From positions 28,870,664 through 28,930,663 of the forward strand of contig CM022679.1 of assembly GCA_012295275.1 (NCBI GenBank): 60,000 bases of DNA. Direction: 5' to 3'. A model generated the notes under the pieces. That model did not search any database. It worked only from the letters and a program-made list of their open reading frames with translations, and was not told the origin of the DNA. Within the stretch, counting starts at the first letter, position 1, and each line of letters begins with the position of its first letter. Source of the DNA: Chrysomallon squamiferum (lineage: Eukaryota > Mollusca > Gastropoda > Neomphalida > Peltospiridae). The translations under genes were made by a program, and so were the position numbers. Below are positions 34,703-58,623 of this stretch, one piece after another.

Positions 34703-34942
34703 TGGGTTTTCTTTCTAGTCGAGGATTCTGTTTCTCTTCTGTTCTTTAGAGAATCCTGTAACACTGTTGTACACAAGTGTATAATTGTGCAATCTAAACA
34801 AATGAATAATGTAGATAGAAGTAAACCAAATTTTAAAATGTTTAGAACAGTAATTACTGAATTTAAAATATACAATCACCTGGATCAAATTTTGTATATT
34901 CTTTTATTGTCTTTTTTTAATGAAATATTATAAATTAATATT

Positions 34943-34948
34943 AATAAA
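34943..34948 (+). terminator. Candidate polyadenylation signal of NDEL1
   Basis: AATAAA 241 bases after the stop codon. The surrounding sequence is very A/T-rich, so other signals are possible. Confidence 0.3.
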
Positions 34949-35589
34949 ATAATAATAGTAAGTAGTAAATATTCCAGAATACAAAATGTAAATTGAAATA
35001 ATTCATTTATATAAATTTTATTTTTATTTTTAAAATTATTATTATGTTACAAAACAACAAATTAATTTGAATAATGTTACTGTTCTTAAAATTGAATCAG
35101 AAAAAAAACAAAAAACAAGTGATTATTTTAAAATAATAATTAAAAAGAAAAGAAAACAAACTTCGTCAATTAAGAATTTACAAAATATTTAATTATAATA
35201 TATCTGAAAGAATATTTTCACTTAAGTAAAAAAAACAAAAAAAAAACACTTAAAAACCTGAAGAAACAATAAAAATAGAGATAGGAAGAGCTGTTCCAAG
35301 ATAAAAGAAAATATGCAAAAAGAGAATTTACAAAATTCAATCTATTAAAAAGGAGTATTTTTATCTAAAAAGATAAAAATAAACCAAAAAATCCACTGGA
35401 ATGAATATTTCAAAGCACACAAAAGACAGTTTGACACTCAAACTATAATAATTAATTCAGTCTTGTATTCTTGGACACTCAAGATGGAAATATTTCACTT
35501 CCTGGATTAAAAATGTTCAAGAAACATTTGAAAGTAGAACAGTGAAATTGAGAAATTTTAATTCCACAATTTAAAACTACAGAATGAAT

Positions 35590-35775
35590 AATATATCACT
35601 GAAAAACTTTAAAATCATAAAAAATGTTTATGATACTGTTCGAAAAACTTCATTTTCCAGGATTTAAAAATCATACAAAATGTGTATGGTTCTTGCACGT
35701 TCTGTTAAAAAACTTCACTTCTGAGATTTAAAACTGTACAAGATGTGTATGATTCTTGGAAATTGTGTTTAAAAA
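35590..35775. repeat. Degenerate tandem repeat, about 66-bp unit
   Basis: Two clear copies of AAAAACTTCAYTTYC...GATTTAAAA-TCATACAA-ATGTGTATG-TTCTTG follow each other (about 35642 and 35707), preceded by a partial copy. It may lie in the NDEL1 3' UTR. Confidence 0.6.
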
Positions 35776-36412
35776 AGTGACAAGTCTAGATATAAAATGT
35801 TATCTTGGACTCTTGACAAACTTTACTTTCAAGATTTTTAATCATACCAGGAACTTGCTTACCTTTCTTCAAAAATAATAGAAAAATGTGAACTCGCTGT
35901 GTTGTGCCACATCTATTGTGTTCTGGGTGTCTGCATATAAATAATTTTAAAATGTGACAGTTAAAACTTGTGATTTAATCTGTGCTGGTTTTCCAGAATG
36001 AAAACCAACAACTATGCAGTAATGAAACTGTTCTGTACAAGCCATAGTTTTAACTTGTATATACTGTGTTGTTTTAATGTGAAAAGACTGGCATTTATAT
36101 TTATTTATTTAATTTTAGGATGAAGAAAAAAAATAAATAAATAAAATTTTTATTCCTCTGCAAAAGAAAAATAATTCTGAAAATAATATTTGTGCAGGTA
36201 TATTCTTATTTCGACAATTCCAGCCTGGGAAAAATATTACCAACAAAGACATTTAGGACTGAAATTTATCTTTCTCATAAAGTGGATTACAAAAGGAAAT
36301 CACTGAAATCATAAAGTAACAGAAATTATATTTATGCTGTAGTTGTTTTAATTACAGTTTTAGTTTCACAATTAATAATTATGATGCAGAATGTAAAGTC
36401 AAAATGTTTTTG

Positions 36413-36414
<2 letters not shown>

Positions 36415-36472
<58 letters not shown>
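36415..36472. repeat. (ATT)n microsatellite
   Basis: A pure ATT run of about 58 nt. Confidence 0.9.
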
Positions 36473-36473
<1 letters not shown>

Positions 36474-38038
36474 GTTTGTTTTTTTTTTTATTTTATTTTA
36501 TTAAACAAATACAACAGAAAAAAGAAACAAAGAGGATTACATTAAGAGAAATGGAAATAGTTTGATTTAAACTGAAATGTATTTTAAAAACAATTTTAGT
36601 TACAACTGGTACAAATAGAAATTCATGTTGTCAATTTTTTACTTACGTGTTTTCAGATAAGAAATTTATTAAAAAAAAAAAAAACTTTATTTTAATTGCA
36701 ATCACAGTGACCACAAGAAACATGAAATTGGGTGCTACACTGTATTATAGTTTCTTTTCCTTTTTTCAAAAATATTTGTATATTTCAGTAAACCATCGAA
36801 GAAATCAGTGTTGTACAAAGTAAAAATAATTTCTTCTATTTATTTTTTTAAATACTCTAAAATGTATTGTTATTATAAAGTGGTTTTATCAATTATGTGC
36901 AATCAACATATTTAATAATGAACTTCTTCATTTCTTGGAAGCACTAATAATGTAAATATATCTTTAATTTGAAATGTTTATATGCCTACTTACAATTAAT
37001 TATACCTTATAATCCTGTAAATATCAGTTACTTTAAAATTTAGAGATACACATCCACAACATTAAACATTATTTGAGTTCAGTATTTTTAAAGAATGGTT
37101 TTTGTTGAAAATGGTGTCTGGAAGATCTAAACAAAATCACTTGCCTCCAACTTTTTTGTTTAATGATATAATAATTTGGTAAGAGACAATAAATTAATTA
37201 AAAAAATAAAGATATATATATATATATATTCATATTATTATTATTTTTATTATTTGTAGTTTATTTCCTTTGACAAGTTCTGATTTACTTCAATAAATAA
37301 ATAAAGCAATAATGAAAATCTGTTAAATAGTCAACAAAAGAAATTATAATTAAAAATTATCAGAAATACCATATATATATTTATATATGGGGTTTTGGGG
37401 TGGTTTTTTTGGTGGACTGTTTTCATAAACTTTTATTTTTAAGCAAATATTCAAAGACAAAAATAGAAGAAATTTACAAATTCAGAATTATTTACTGAAA
37501 TCAAAAATATCGCTGTGAATGCTTTTGTTTTTGAAAATAGATATATGGCTGAATATTTGAAACATTTTAGCCATTTGTAAATAGAAAAAAAAAGCTTATG
37601 TTAAGTGTATTACTACACTATAACTGTTATTAATAGTTTTTATAATCGCCTAGCACAATATACAAATGTACATGTGTATTATAAACTTATTTTTAATTAA
37701 TTCTAGCCAATATCCACACACTAGTTGATGATGATGATGTAATAGTTTACAACACAGAACATAAACATGTATATTCTTATCCTTTTTACTTCAGTTTAGT
37801 TATTACATTTTTAATTTGTTGTTTTGTTGTGTTTCACCATTTTGGGAAATCCATGTTTTCAGTTTGCTCATGTAATTCATTCCGGTGTTACTGTTTAACT
37901 GTTAACCAGTTTGTGGAGAGGATAGCAACTATTACTGCATTTTAAAAATTTAAAAACTAGTGATCAAATAATTGTTGGAAAGGATTAACTTTTTCCATCC
38001 TTTATTTGTCTTCCACCTTCCTTTTCACTCTGTCACAT

Positions 38039-38041
<3 letters not shown>

Positions 38042-38082
<41 letters not shown>
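38042..38082. repeat. (CA)n microsatellite
   Basis: Pure CA dinucleotide run followed by a short A run. Confidence 0.9.
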
Positions 38083-38085
<3 letters not shown>

Positions 38086-38644
38086 AAAAACACAGAAATA
38101 AAAGTTTGATATAAGCTGCAAGTAGGAGATAAATTATCAAACATTTTAGAATGCAGAGTTTATCAGAAACTGAAAATAGTGGGGGTTTTATTTTTTGTTT
38201 TTTATTATTATTATTAATTTTTTTTAATTATTTCTACCTAAGATTGTCTTTAATTAACCTATTAATAATATTAATTGGTTTTAAATAGTTAGTGTTTATA
38301 GCCTGTATGGATAGATTTAAGTCATAATAGTGACAGTTCATATTCTGCTATAAAGGGAGAAGAATTACAGGTTACAAAGAAGCAAAAGCAAGGAAATAAA
38401 AATAAAATAAATAAATAATAAAATCTGTAACTGTAGATTCTGAATCGGAAATTAACTTTTGTTTATTAACAAAACAATTTTTGTAGTTATTAAATTTTCT
38501 TTGCTCACTTTTACTTTTCTCACATTATTTACTTCTTCATTTTGTCCTTACCACACATGTCTTCACTGTCCTTGTATATAACTTAGAAACTTTTCTACAT
38601 GCTTTCTAATATTATTATTTTTATTCTATTTTTTATCCATTTTT

Positions 38645-38676
<32 letters not shown>

Positions 38677-40395
38677 ATATTCATTAATCTTTCTTCTTTT
38701 CTTTAATTTATTTTATACTGTAGGATAATATACAACTAATATATCAGTGTGGTTGTGGTAGCTGTTAATTAATTTTAAATACTCACGATTTACTCGAAAG
38801 GTTTTGAGTTAACATCCACCTTCACTGGGGATGGTCACTGATCCTTTTTACTGTAACGCACACTTGAACATGTGGGTAATCATCATTTTTCTCTGACACA
38901 GGGGTCATTTAATGCTTAGAAAAGTTTTATGCTAAGATTCTGTTAAACCAGAAGTGTCATTTGACATTTTATAACTGCCAGGTGGTTAAATTGTGTTGAA
39001 TTTTAGCATGAAACAGATCAAACTACGTTTTCATATTCCCTATTCTAAATATGTATGAATTTTTTTTAACTGAGTATGTATGTATGAGTCTACTATCCCA
39101 AAAGAAAATCAAATTCTCATCACTTATTAATTTTTTTTAATTTTTATATATATTTTTGGACTGACTAATGCATAAAGTAAATGATTGATAGATTTCGTGA
39201 CTGTAGAATTCTGTTCACATTTACAGAAAAAATTAAATACACCTGAAGCTGTTGATATTTCAAAATTAGATTTTATGTAACTACTAGTGCCCACTATTTC
39301 AGTAAAAATAGGCAAATAGATTTGATTTAATTATATATCTGTTGTAAAAGGGAATGTTTTTATGACTTACATTCAAACAGTGAATTTTATAGAAAGTATA
39401 TTGATGTTAGTGAAGAAAAACAAAACAATGTTTCTAGAGTAGAGTGTGATATTAAAAAAACAAAACAATGAAGACATTAGTATTCCAGATCTTCAGAATT
39501 TTACTTATTCCTTGATCATTTGCTTACAATAAAAATAAAAACACAGGACAAATAAAATCTGTAACAGACTTGTTTAAAATTGCTTTTTAAAAGTTTTTCT
39601 CAACTGAATTAAATACCATATTTATTCAACATAATTTTTGGGCTGCATTTTTTCCATGAAAATATTTCACTCTGAAGGAGTTTGCAAATGTAACAATGTG
39701 CTTTAGCTGAATATTTCATATTTAATAAACAGAATTAAGTTTTCAAAGCTTTAATTCATCTATTTTTTTTTATATTTTTTTTTTTAATTAATATTTTCCA
39801 GTATGACTATGATGTTCGCATTATATCTATTGATATGTAAGTAGTATACGTATATGCATGTACATATTTATAACAGTAATACACATTTCTATGTATGTAT
39901 GCAATATATGTCTAGCATACACACACATGTATGTATGTATGTATATAAATAAAAGGCAGAGGGAAGTGCAAAACCAATTCTCAGGAGCAGATGCAGAATT
40001 TCAGAAATGGGGCAGGGTAATTACTAAAGTACATGATAAATTTATTAACAGATCTATCTTTTCTTGCCAGAATTAACATGTAATAATAATAATAATTAAT
40101 ATTAATGTTTTATCAATTTACATTATTATTTTCCACCCAAATATTTCATCATTAAATTGATCTGGATGCAAACTTAAGATGTTTTAAGAATTATTATAAC
40201 AATAACCTACAGAAACTGTATCGGAAATAATTTTGAACTGTAATAGAACTGCTACTGGGATTATTTTCTAAACTGATTTTCTAAACTTGTGTGCTTATTG
40301 CTGTGCCTTTGTTCTGTTGACCACAATGTCCAGGGTTTAATGTGCATTTATTGTTAAAATAAAATATGTGACCACATTTATTTTGTATCCTTCCC

Positions 40396-40430
<35 letters not shown>

Positions 40431-40524
40431 ACAGACATACTAACACATACACACAATTACATATTAAATACTAATAATATATTTTTATTTTTTGTTTACT
40501 AATCTATTGTTATTCTTTATTCAG

Positions 40525-40687
40525 ATTTGTAGGATTTGGATTAATCTCCATAATATTGCGACCAAATTATTGTAATACGAAGCCTTGGTGTAGTAATGAT
40601 GATAATAACAACAGTAAAACACAGCCAGGTCAGTGGCCTGTTTTAAAGTGTATTTTTTTTTTTAAAAGACGTTTTATTCCCACGTGA
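40525..40687 (+). CDS. Candidate alternative last exon of NDEL1 (or terminal exon of an unknown gene)
   Basis: A good acceptor (TATTGTTATTCTTTATTCAG) opens into a frame of 53 codons that starts FVGFGLISIILRPNYCN and ends RRFIPT with TGA at 40685-40687. AATAAA follows at 40791-40796, then a GT-rich element. The frame needs incoming phase 2, which is what NDEL1 exon 8 supplies. It has a short hydrophobic stretch and Cys/Asn residues but no family I recognise. A donor-like GTCAGT at 40629 could instead make it an internal exon. No transcript evidence is available. Confidence 0.3.
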
Positions 40688-40790
40688 CATTTTATTACTA
40701 AAGATTGTTTTCACACACAGATGATGATAGTGTGATGGGTGACATGGTGATGGTTTGTATATACTGTAACACCATGATCACTGTTGTGAC

Positions 40791-40796
40791 AATAAA
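40791..40796 (+). terminator. Polyadenylation signal AATAAA with GT-rich downstream element
   Basis: AATAAA is followed after about 20 bases by TTTGTGTTTGTT, a classic downstream element. It would serve the candidate terminal exon just upstream. Confidence 0.4.
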
Positions 40797-41514
40797 ACCA
40801 TTTCTCTACACTTTGTGTTTGTTATCTTTGTCTCAGTCACAATTATTATTATTATTTTGATTATTGTAATTATTATTTTATTATTGTTATTTTATTATAA
40901 TTATAATAATAATAATTATGATTATTATGTAGATGCTTAAAGAATAAATTGTCTTCTGATAAAGGCGAAAATATGCAGATCATGCTTAACTGATAGAGGA
41001 GTTTTACATTCTAAAAACTCATTTATTGAAGCATTAAAACGCTTTAGTAATTAAGAAAATGAAACAAATGAAAACTGAATAATGCAAAAACCAGTTCTAA
41101 AGTTCTTCTCCTCCCCCCTCCATAAATTTATTACTGTCAAAGTCTATACAAGGAATATACACATTTTCAAAACAAAGTGTTGGCTTAATATTCCAAACTG
41201 TCGCATCATAATTTGATATTAAATATGTAGTTGTAATTTTGTTTTGGTTAAGGATGTTCCGATAATCTTTGGAAGTTCTCTCCCCTTAAATGTTTGGATA
41301 GGTGGCTCTTTTTCCATCATGGTTGACACTTTAGTAATGACAGCTTTAGTATTTGTATTTGTTGTGAAAAAACCATACATCTGATTGCATTAAAGAATGT
41401 ATACAAGGAGCAGATAATTGCTTGCATCTGCGGTTGCTTGCATTTTGGTAACATAAATTGAGATTCGTCAATTTCCTGCAACTTAGAAAGACATCATTAA
41501 CAAGTTACAAAACA

Positions 41515-41617
41515 ATGGATAAACTGAGCATCATTTCAGGGGCATTGTTTTTTGCGGCTGACATATTTGCTGTGACAAGTTTGGCCATGCCAAACTGGAT
41601 TGTATCCGAGATAGGAG
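41515..41617 (+). CDS. MOSMO: MOSMO coding exon 1
   Basis: Encodes the first membrane segment through MPNWIVSEIG; phase 1 end before GTAAAA. Confidence 0.95.
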
Positions 41618-43108
41618 GTAAAACATATGTTATTATAATAAGCGTAAAATTTAACGTTTGAAAACCCCCAGGCACTTTTAATCACAGTTCTAAGTGATCG
41701 TGATCAATATCAATATCATATGAATTTTATCAATATTATTCATTTTGTAAACTATCTCGCTGTTAATGTGTGCAATTATGACCAATGTGACTAAACCAAT
41801 TAGTTCTTCTGTACTTTTTTGTTCTGATAAAACAAATTAATATTTGTATTTTATATAATATATCGATAGAAGTAATATACACAAACTGGAAGTCGTAGGT
41901 ACTTATATATATATATATATATATATATTTAAGTAATTTTAGTGCCTTTATTTCTTATAAATAATAATAATAATAATAAAATAACGTTTTAAATGTAAAA
42001 TAGGAACTTCTTGAAATATCAGTGAATTAAATAAATATTTATTACAATATTTTAATTTTATTGTTACGTTTTTGTTTTATTTTTATATATATATATATTT
42101 TTTTAACATGAAAATGAGGTTTTCACTTTTTCTTTGGTAATCAATTGCATTTATTTTATGATATCAGATTTTAATTTTAACATTTTATTACACTATTTTA
42201 AAAATAATTTGAAACGCATTCAGATTTTTAAATATTTTTATTTTAGGGGATACTTACATCGGGTTGTTGCAGACTTGTTTGACTATTTACGGTCGCCCCA
42301 CTATATGTTTCACTCCTGAACCAGTTCGAGGTGAATGGTTACTGACTTTTATTTGTGTGGTGCTGGGAATTCTCTGTATCAGCATCACAATAATTCTCCT
42401 AGGCATGTCGTACTGGGAGTACCGAGTCATGAAATTTGCTCGCTGGCTGGGCTTTGTTGCAAGTATGTACTTACTATTTTTAAATTAAATTTGGTTTATT
42501 TATTATGAGGGTTTATATTAGTAGCAAGACTCCTTAATATCTTTTTGTTTTTGTGTGACATCTAAGAAGAGATTTGTTTAAAGGTATTTTAAATACTTCT
42601 TATTGATAAAATCTTGGGCTTGAACTTAGTACTAAACAACTTAGAGGTAATTTTACATTATTTAGATTATAGATATAGTAATTGGTAAAAAGATTTTTTT
42701 TTTTTTTTGGGGGGGGGGCATAATCTTGTTAAACAGAAAGATATGGTAAATAAATTGGAATTAGAAATGAGCTGTTTAATTACTGTTAGTAGAGTTGAAC
42801 ATTTTCTTTTAATACCAGTACTGCAAGAAAATTGTGTGTGTATGTATATTTATAGATATATAGATATGTTCGTATGTTTATTCTATCTGAAACAGCTAGA
42901 TAATGTTTACTCATTTTCAGTGATCTTGTTCTGTTTGGCTGCTGTGATTTTTCCTATTGGGTTTGACATGGACCAGATCGGAGGAGAAGCCTACCAGCTA
43001 CCAAACAACTTCCGAGTTGGAATCTCTTACATCTTTTTTGTTCTTGCCCTGTGGATAACTGTCGTGTCGCAGCTGTTTGCCAGTAAAGTGTGTTTACCTC
43101 ATTTTTGA
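41515..43108 (+). CDS. MOSMO: Modulator of Smoothened protein (MOSMO, C16orf52 orthologue), three exons
   Basis: Exons 41515-41617, 42247-42462, 42921-43108; phases 1 and 1 agree; 168 aa (human 167). It begins MDKLSIISGALFFAADIFAV and ends FASKVCLP-HF, both nearly the human sequence, and keeps IFPIGF and YQLPNN. Four membrane segments lie at about 6-26, 65-87, 102-121 and 140-161. The first extracellular loop has PNW (Trp28) and cysteines 45 and 55, a claudin-like layout. In vertebrates MOSMO works with MEGF8 and the ligase MGRN1 to ubiquitinate Smoothened and lower Hedgehog sensitivity at the cell surface and cilium. The start is the first in-frame ATG; an in-frame upstream extension has only a TTG. 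It follows NDEL1 in the same orientation and converges on ACO2. Confidence 0.96.
41618..42246 (+). other. MOSMO intron 1
   Basis: AT-rich with an AT run near 41904-41929 and an AAT stretch near 41962-41980. Confidence 0.8.
42247..42462 (+). CDS. MOSMO: MOSMO coding exon 2
   Basis: Begins (G)DTYIGLLQTCLTIYGRPTIC, spans the second membrane segment and ends FARWLGFVA; phase 1 end before GTATGT. Confidence 0.96.
42463..42920 (+). other. MOSMO intron 2
   Basis: Contains a T run followed by nine G near 42700-42718. The open frame starting at 42707 is intron joined to exon 3. Confidence 0.8.
42921..43108 (+). CDS. MOSMO: MOSMO coding exon 3 and stop
   Basis: Encodes MILFCLAAVIFPIGFDMDQI, the YQLPNN loop, the fourth membrane segment and KVCLPHF; TGA at 43106-43108. 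Confidence 0.96.
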
Positions 43109-44378
43109 TGGTGTCAGTAACTCGTAGATGGAATGCCAGTAATTTCTGTAGGATACTCAGGACAGCGGTTCAGTTCCAGATGGAACCAGCACTGATAAAA
43201 TGGACAGAATTTAGAGACAAATATTATTCTTAGTCGACTGTCTCACCTTTGACTTGACAAACAAACACTAAGAGAAAACTGTTAATAAGGCCAAGGTTGG
43301 ATTTCAGTTACATAATGTGAACTATTATTTATTATCCGAAGCGATCAGGAAATTGGAACTAAATTGTGGAATTATGTTTCTTGGATTTTTACAAAAGCTG
43401 TAATCAAAACAGGCTCAGGCTGAAGAAATGAAGAAACATTGGACAGTTTTTGAAACCTGCTAAAAATGGACAGTTTTTAATATTACGTAGAAAATCATCT
43501 TAGTACTGTCATTTTACTCATCATCCATACACAAACTGGAAGTGGATTCAGACTCAGGATGCAGTTTTTAGAAAACTGGATGAGACGACAAAGAGAGTTA
43601 TGCCTTGATGATGTCTGTGATCATTGTATATATTCATCATGAAAACTAGTGTTCATTTATTAGTGTGCTACGTTTCCTTTTTATACAGTAGTACATGATT
43701 ACTGACATGCACGTGCACACACACACACACACACACACATTCCTTGGTGGGGAATTTTTATCTTAGTCTGAAGCGTGCCAAATTTTCTTTTTTTTTTTTT
43801 TTTAAATAGGGGAAATATCTCTTTAAAAAAAAATTGGAAACAAAATAATGTAGTTTTACAAAGTTAAAATTTTATCTAAATTTACATTTTCTGACTTGTA
43901 TATGTATATATATATATATATATATACACATATATGTATTTATTTTTCTCTCGAGGAAAGCCAATTTATACATGATTTTTTTTTTTATTATATTATTTTT
44001 TTTTTTCAGCAGGATCGATGAAATTAATATAATATTTTCTTGGCAATTATTTATATATAGCCATAACCTCATGTTTTTGATATTTTACATCACTGCTGCA
44101 ATTTCTTCATTTTTCTAAGGCCATGATTATTTATTATATTGTGCAGATTGCAAGCATACAAATATAATTTGTTAACTAAATTGATATATTTAACCTTTCT
44201 AATATTGGTAATTATGTCCTTTTAAAAAAGTAAAGTTATTAAATTTTATCATTTTGCATGTACCGTAATTATTTTAACAAATTTCAACGAAGTTTTATTT
44301 ATTTTTTTGTAGAAAATCAGAAAATGAAATAACTTAAGAACCTACTGTTTAACAAATCATTTTACAAACTGTTTTTGT

Positions 44379-44384
44379 AATAAA
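44379..44384 (+). terminator. Candidate polyadenylation signal of MOSMO
   Basis: AATAAA about 1.27 kb after the stop codon, followed by a T/G-rich stretch (TTGTATTTGT). One of several possible signals. Confidence 0.3.
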
Positions 44385-45547
44385 TGTATCAACTTGTATT
44401 TGTACAATATACATGTGTTATTAAATTTTTACTTAGAAGTATTTGTGGAGACCTTCTTAATAGCAAGTTCAGGAAAGTAAAATTTCAGTAATTCAGTTCT
44501 AAAATGTTTATCTGCAGTATTTAAAATATTACTACTAATAACTTTAAAAACAACAAAACCATCTATATAAAATTTTATTCACATCACTTAAGTGTTGGAC
44601 ACATTTTAAAAATGATACTTTTGAAAAAACTGTTAAAATACTATTCTTAAACAAGCATTCCGAATTTAAAAATAAATAAAATTTCAATCTTGCACTCGTT
44701 AAAACTGTCTAGAATTAGCTGTTTTTATCACTTGACATTCATATAAACACACTTCTCACATCAAACTGATTACCTAGGTGATTTTAATTTCAATCACAGT
44801 GCAAACTGTATATGACAGTAATTGTATCTAGCACTCGTGTATTTTGCACTTGGTTTTAATGTTGACCCGTTTGTTAACATTATGTCATGGACAAGATTAA
44901 TAATACTCAAAGGCATATATTTTTTAAATAAAAAAAATAATAATTTATATATTCATTTTTTTTTTTCATGATTTTATTTTATTTTTTTTTTTTTTTTTAA
45001 ATTTTTGTTCATAGTATAAAAGAATAGGGGGGATGAAAAAAATAAATTTAAATTAAAAAATTATAATTAAACCAAATCTAACAACATACAAAATAAAGCA
45101 ATTTTAAAGAATATCTGCTGCTATTTTTCAGTGTGACCATACTGGCATGTTTTGCTATCCACCCTATGAAGAGAGTAAGTATTACGACCGGGATATTTTT
45201 TTCATGGAAGATAATTATTTTACCTAAAAAGAAGAAGAAAAAAAAAAAAAGCTAAAAGAGAGATTCTCAAATAACTTTCAATTCTACGAAACTCTCGAAA
45301 ACGTCTTGAGATGAATACTCCTCACGTATGTACAATTTACAAAGATAAGACCTATTACATAATTTTCATGAGGAGTAAAAATATTTCAAATAATAAATTA
45401 GTAACAAATTTTGTCATTATCTACAATATATTAGCTTAGAAATCAGATCTAGAAACAGATATCAAACTATTTACAACCTAACAAGAACCTTTGTATTTCT
45501 AGAATTGCTTTACAAAATAAAAAAATTTTTAAAAATTAAATGAAACA

Positions 45548-45585
<38 letters not shown>

Positions 45586-47101
45586 AAAATTATTTTAAAT
45601 GCCTTTTCTCTATGTGGTATATGAGGTCAATGAAAATTAGTAACAATATTCTGAGGGAATCTAAAAATCTGGATTATAATATTTACAAGAAATTCATTTT
45701 AAAAAAAAGGAGAAAAAAGAATGATGACAGAATAACAGTGTTATTAATATAGTAATAGTAGTAGTATCAATATTTTGTTTTAGTTACCCAGGCCTGTATA
45801 AATAAATGTCACTGGATAAAATTGCAACAAAGCTCACATATAATCAAGAGGTGACATTTCAGTTATTAGTCAGTCATTATTATGCACTGCTTACTCAGCT
45901 AATTAACAATCTGAAAAAAAAAAAAATGAAATAATTGCTTGTAATCTTATAATATCATGTTCAATTCTGTGCCCTACGAAATCACTTAGTGATTTTTTTT
46001 TTTTTTTTTACGAAATCTGACTATGGCTTCTCCTGTGAAAGATAAAAAAAAAAGTGCTTCAAAACCCTGATTAAATAAAGAAAAGTTCACACAATAAATA
46101 CTCTGTCTGCAGCACACTTATTCAAAAATCTAGTAAACTAAAACCATGTATCGGCTTCAGCTTTGTTTATATAATGATATGAATAATTCTTTGGTTCCAC
46201 AGTCTGGCTTAAAAGAAGCCATTTAAGTGGTTTTTGTGTTCAAAGGAGCCCTTTATACTCTGAAAAGCATCCTTACAGAACAATTATTTATGTACATTAA
46301 TACTACCGACTTCTTTTTAACCGTCAAGTTACCAACTTCAGGCAGTTATATAATCTGGTTTGTTGTGTTTCAGCGGCAGTCAGAAACAACCATGTGCGTT
46401 TCAATTACTCTAAGTCATATATTTCTTTTTACACACTAAAAACATTTATTTAAAAAACAAACAACAAAATTGGAAGAAATCCTAACACTCGACGGTTTTG
46501 AAAATTAGTATTCGACTTTCTTTCACTTGAAGACCCAGTGCAAGTATTATGAAATAATTTTTAGCCTTACAAAGCCTGTGACACTGCTTTAAATAATAAA
46601 TTAAACACATTGTAATATTTGCTTGTAAAAAGTAAAAACCGGTTAAAAAACAAGCGACTAGCAGACTCATTTCCCTATTTTTTCACAAAATGGCTGAATT
46701 TTGAGGAATTTTAAACTTATTTCAAATACCATTTATAAAATAATCTTCAGCTCCTTTTGACAAAAGTAAATATATTTTTTGGGTGTTTTGAAAATGAAGT
46801 ATGGAAGTGGGAGGGAGGGTTAGGGATTTTTTTTTCCCCCATAATACAATCAGATTATTATAATGATAATAAAAAAGTCTCTAAATGTAACAATCTGATT
46901 AAAAAATTACACACAACTGTAACTGCAAAAAGCTACAGTGACATAATTCTGTGCACTGTTGAAATGTAAAAATAAACATTCTTGAACTACCAGATTTTTT
47001 TTTTCCTGTCTACAAACACACAAAAAGAATGCTCAAAATCTCTGACTGAAGTGTACAACAAAGATAAAATTTTGATTCAAATAAAACAATCAAACACATC
47101 C

Positions 47102-47132
<31 letters not shown>

Positions 47133-47222
47133 TATATGTACACTAGATTGAAGCTAAACTGTATAAAATATGGTTAAGTCTATCACAATTTGTTTTTTGT
47201 TTTTTCTTCTCTTAAAAAAAAT

Positions 47223-47225
<3 letters not shown>

Positions 47226-47262
<37 letters not shown>
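47226..47262. repeat. Adenine homopolymer (37 nt)
   Basis: Uninterrupted A run about 80 bp beyond the ACO2 stop, in its 3' UTR (poly-U in the transcript). Confidence 0.9.
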
Positions 47263-47264
<2 letters not shown>

Positions 47265-47343
47265 AGCAAACATTTTTGTGGTTCATCAACAAAATCTGCA
47301 CATAATTTAATCACACAACATTCTAAAGTTTCGTGTGCTGTTT

Positions 47344-58598
<11,255 letters not shown>

Positions 58599-58615
58599 GC
58601 TTCGTCCCTGACTAA

Positions 58616-58623
58616 TGACGTCA
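58616..58623. promoter_or_regulatory. Consensus cAMP-response element in ACO2 5' UTR/promoter
   Basis: TGACGTCA, the full palindromic CREB/ATF site, 18 bases upstream of the ACO2 start codon. The palindrome could also serve the divergent gene at 59510. Confidence 0.6.

Larger units (their letters stand above)
34703..41514. other. NDEL1 3' region and spacer to MOSMO
   Basis: AT-rich. Contains 66-bp degenerate repeats (35590-35775), ATT run 36415-36472, CA run 38042-38082, a CA run at about 40396-40427, a SINE-like scrap near 38770-38860 and one candidate terminal exon (40525-40687). No other coding exon was supported. Confidence 0.6.
43109..47343. other. Convergent 3' region between MOSMO and ACO2
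   Basis: No coding exon. The left part is probably the MOSMO 3' UTR (candidate AATAAA at 44379-44384), the right part the ACO2 3' UTR. Contains CA (43717-43739), AT (about 43907-43926, 45556-45582) and long A runs (47107-47131, 47226-47262). Confidence 0.6.

Noticed and set aside
41458-41514. Upstream extension of MOSMO from a TTG
   Set aside because: There is no ATG, and the family starts MDKL at 41515.
47226-47262. Long A run as the tail of a processed pseudogene
   Set aside because: No gene-like sequence precedes it on the + strand; it is a homopolymer in the ACO2 3' UTR.
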